From: Lutibacter oricola
GTDB taxonomy: Bacteria; Bacteroidota; Bacteroidia; Flavobacteriales; Flavobacteriaceae
Assembly: GCF_900106565.1 (NCBI RefSeq)
Contig: NZ_FNNJ01000004.1
Location: 62,001-126,000, forward strand
Reading direction: 5' to 3'
Length of the DNA: 64,000 bases
Positions 63,175-64,000 of this stretch are shown here, piece after piece (positions within the stretch are counted from its first letter, which is position 1; each line of letters starts with the position of its first letter). The notes beneath the pieces are model-generated. The model saw only the letters and a program-made list of their open reading frames with translations, ran no database searches and was not told the origin of the DNA. The translations under genes were made by a program, and so were the position numbers.

Positions 63175-64000
63175 TTAAAGATCTCGCTTTTTTAATAATG
63201 CGTACGATAAATAGATAAAAACAGCTGTCCAAATTAAAACAATAGCAACATCTAATATTTGTACAGAAAAGTCTTTAGAAATATTTTCACCAACCTGTTT
63301 TGCAACGGTTTTTACGGCACTTAATCTAGTAAATGGTTCTTTGATTAAATTTGTCATTGCTTCCAAAGGAAAAATTCGCATTATATCATCTGCATTGGCT
63401 TTAAATTTCCAAAAAACCATACCTTTAATAAAGCTTTCTGCTATAAACCAAATAAACATCGCACCAACTGCAAAGGCAGATCTTTTTACAAGAATTCCTA
63501 GAAATAATCCAAAAGAAAAGAAACCAACAAGTTTTATAAAAAAGGCAAATAAATATTCTAAATCTGTTGTAACTATAGAAATTTCATTAAAATCGGAATA
63601 AACAAATCCTAAGATTAATGAAACCATAAATACAAAAAATGTAGATAAAGCTGCTAGCAGAATAACTGTGTAAAACTTAGATAAAACAAATTCTTTTTTG
63701 CTTAAACCATCAATTAAATTTTGTTTTAAAGTTTTGTTACTGTATTCGTTAGCCATCATTGATACTATAACCAACAATAAGAAAAACTTAAAGTTTGAAG
63801 CCATATAAGTGTTGAAATGCCAGATGTATGGGAAATTAAAAATTCCTTGTTCTGCCAAATGAAATTTTATAGGACCAATATCAAATTTTATAGCGGCAAC
63901 TAAAGCAATTGATGTAAGTAGTAAAAAATATATAGCAATTAAAACTTTACTTGCTTTGTTATGTTTTAATTTATGTATTTCGATATTTAAAAGTCGTAGC
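63175..64000 (-). CDS. ABC-2 type permease (5' end outside the window)
   Basis: The frame is open from the window edge (RLLNIEIHKLKHNKASKVL) to a stop at 63175, so at least 275 residues are coded here and only a few N-terminal residues are missing. The TTG-started shorter reading from 63858 begins in the middle and is not the real start. Six or more hydrophobic segments and the ABC-2 pattern NEYSNKTLKQNLIDGLSKKEF after the second segment indicate the membrane subunit of an ABC-2 exporter; the ATPase gene should lie upstream outside the window. Substrate unknown. Confidence 0.85.
   Translation of the reverse strand, partial: LRLLNIEIHKLKHNKASKVLIAIYFLLLTSIALVAAIKFDIGPIKFHLAEQGIFNFPYIWHFNTYMASNFKFFLLLVIVSMMANEYSNKTLKQNLIDGLSKKEFVLSKFYTVILLAALSTFFVFMVSLILGFVYSDFNEISIVTTDLEYLFAFFIKLVGFFSFGLFLGILVKRSAFAVGAMFIWFIAESFIKGMVFWKFKANADDIMRIFPLEAMTNLIKEPFTRLSAVKTVAKQVGENISKDFSVQILDVAIVLIWTAVFIYLSYALLKKRDL

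Overview
The window is low-GC DNA with gene families and regulatory signals of a (probably marine) Bacteroidetes, family Flavobacteriaceae. The evidence is sigma-ABfr-type promoters of the form TTG-N19..21-TAnnTTTG, few recognisable Shine-Dalgarno sites, type IX secretion (T9SS) type B sorting domains, DUF5606, DUF4199, a TIGR03991-type GlmU-like protein, and a zeaxanthin-type carotenoid cluster with the fused CrtYc/Yd lycopene cyclase. Genus cannot be assigned from this window.

Layout. 1-5065 (+): a carotenoid operon of crtI (cut by the window edge), crtB, a small exported unknown, crtZ and a membrane lycopene cyclase, then a photolyase/cryptochrome overlapping the cyclase. 5068-8463 (-): an operon of a TetR-like regulator, an ABC1/UbiB kinase-like protein and an SDR/DUF2867 protein, convergent with the photolyase. 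8634-11814 (+): a PTPS-I type pterin synthase, folE, glutathione peroxidase, TspO, SRPBCC and CIA30 proteins. Together this looks like a light and photo-oxidative stress island: pigment, DNA photorepair, pterin/folate cofactor supply and redox defence.

12279-17492 (+): pyruvate:ferredoxin oxidoreductase nifJ, with an FNR-box-like palindrome upstream, a HEPN protein and a GlmU-like sugar nucleotidyltransferase with its own promoter. 17571-20432 (-): an ECF sigma factor, a membrane-anchored putative anti-sigma factor and two exported beta-repeat proteins. 20670-40063: mostly housekeeping genes (lon, mazG, def, ruvX, dapD, Sua5/YrdC, CCA-transferase, an MsbA-like ABC exporter, phosphohexomutase, GT2, transaldolase-like fsa, uvrB), plus the SRP RNA gene at 36093-36186 and three clusters of dispersed palindromic repeats between genes.

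40221-44105 (+): a TonB-dependent receptor followed by a beta-propeller phytase lipoprotein, a likely phosphate-scavenging pair. 44108-63089 (-): about 19 kb of five consecutive, related, very large secreted proteins (928-2000 aa), each ending in a T9SS type B (gliding-motility-associated) C-terminal domain. They are built from recombining repeats, including three tandem 309-bp units and an 819-bp duplication. 63175-64000 (-): an ABC-2 permease running off the window.

No rRNA, tRNA, CRISPR array, prophage or insertion sequence was recognised. The most unusual parts are the tandem T9SS adhesin-like array, the combination of photolyase with a possible tetrahydropterin branch, the sigma/anti-sigma/beta-repeat surface operon, and several unexplained perfect hairpins and palindromes.
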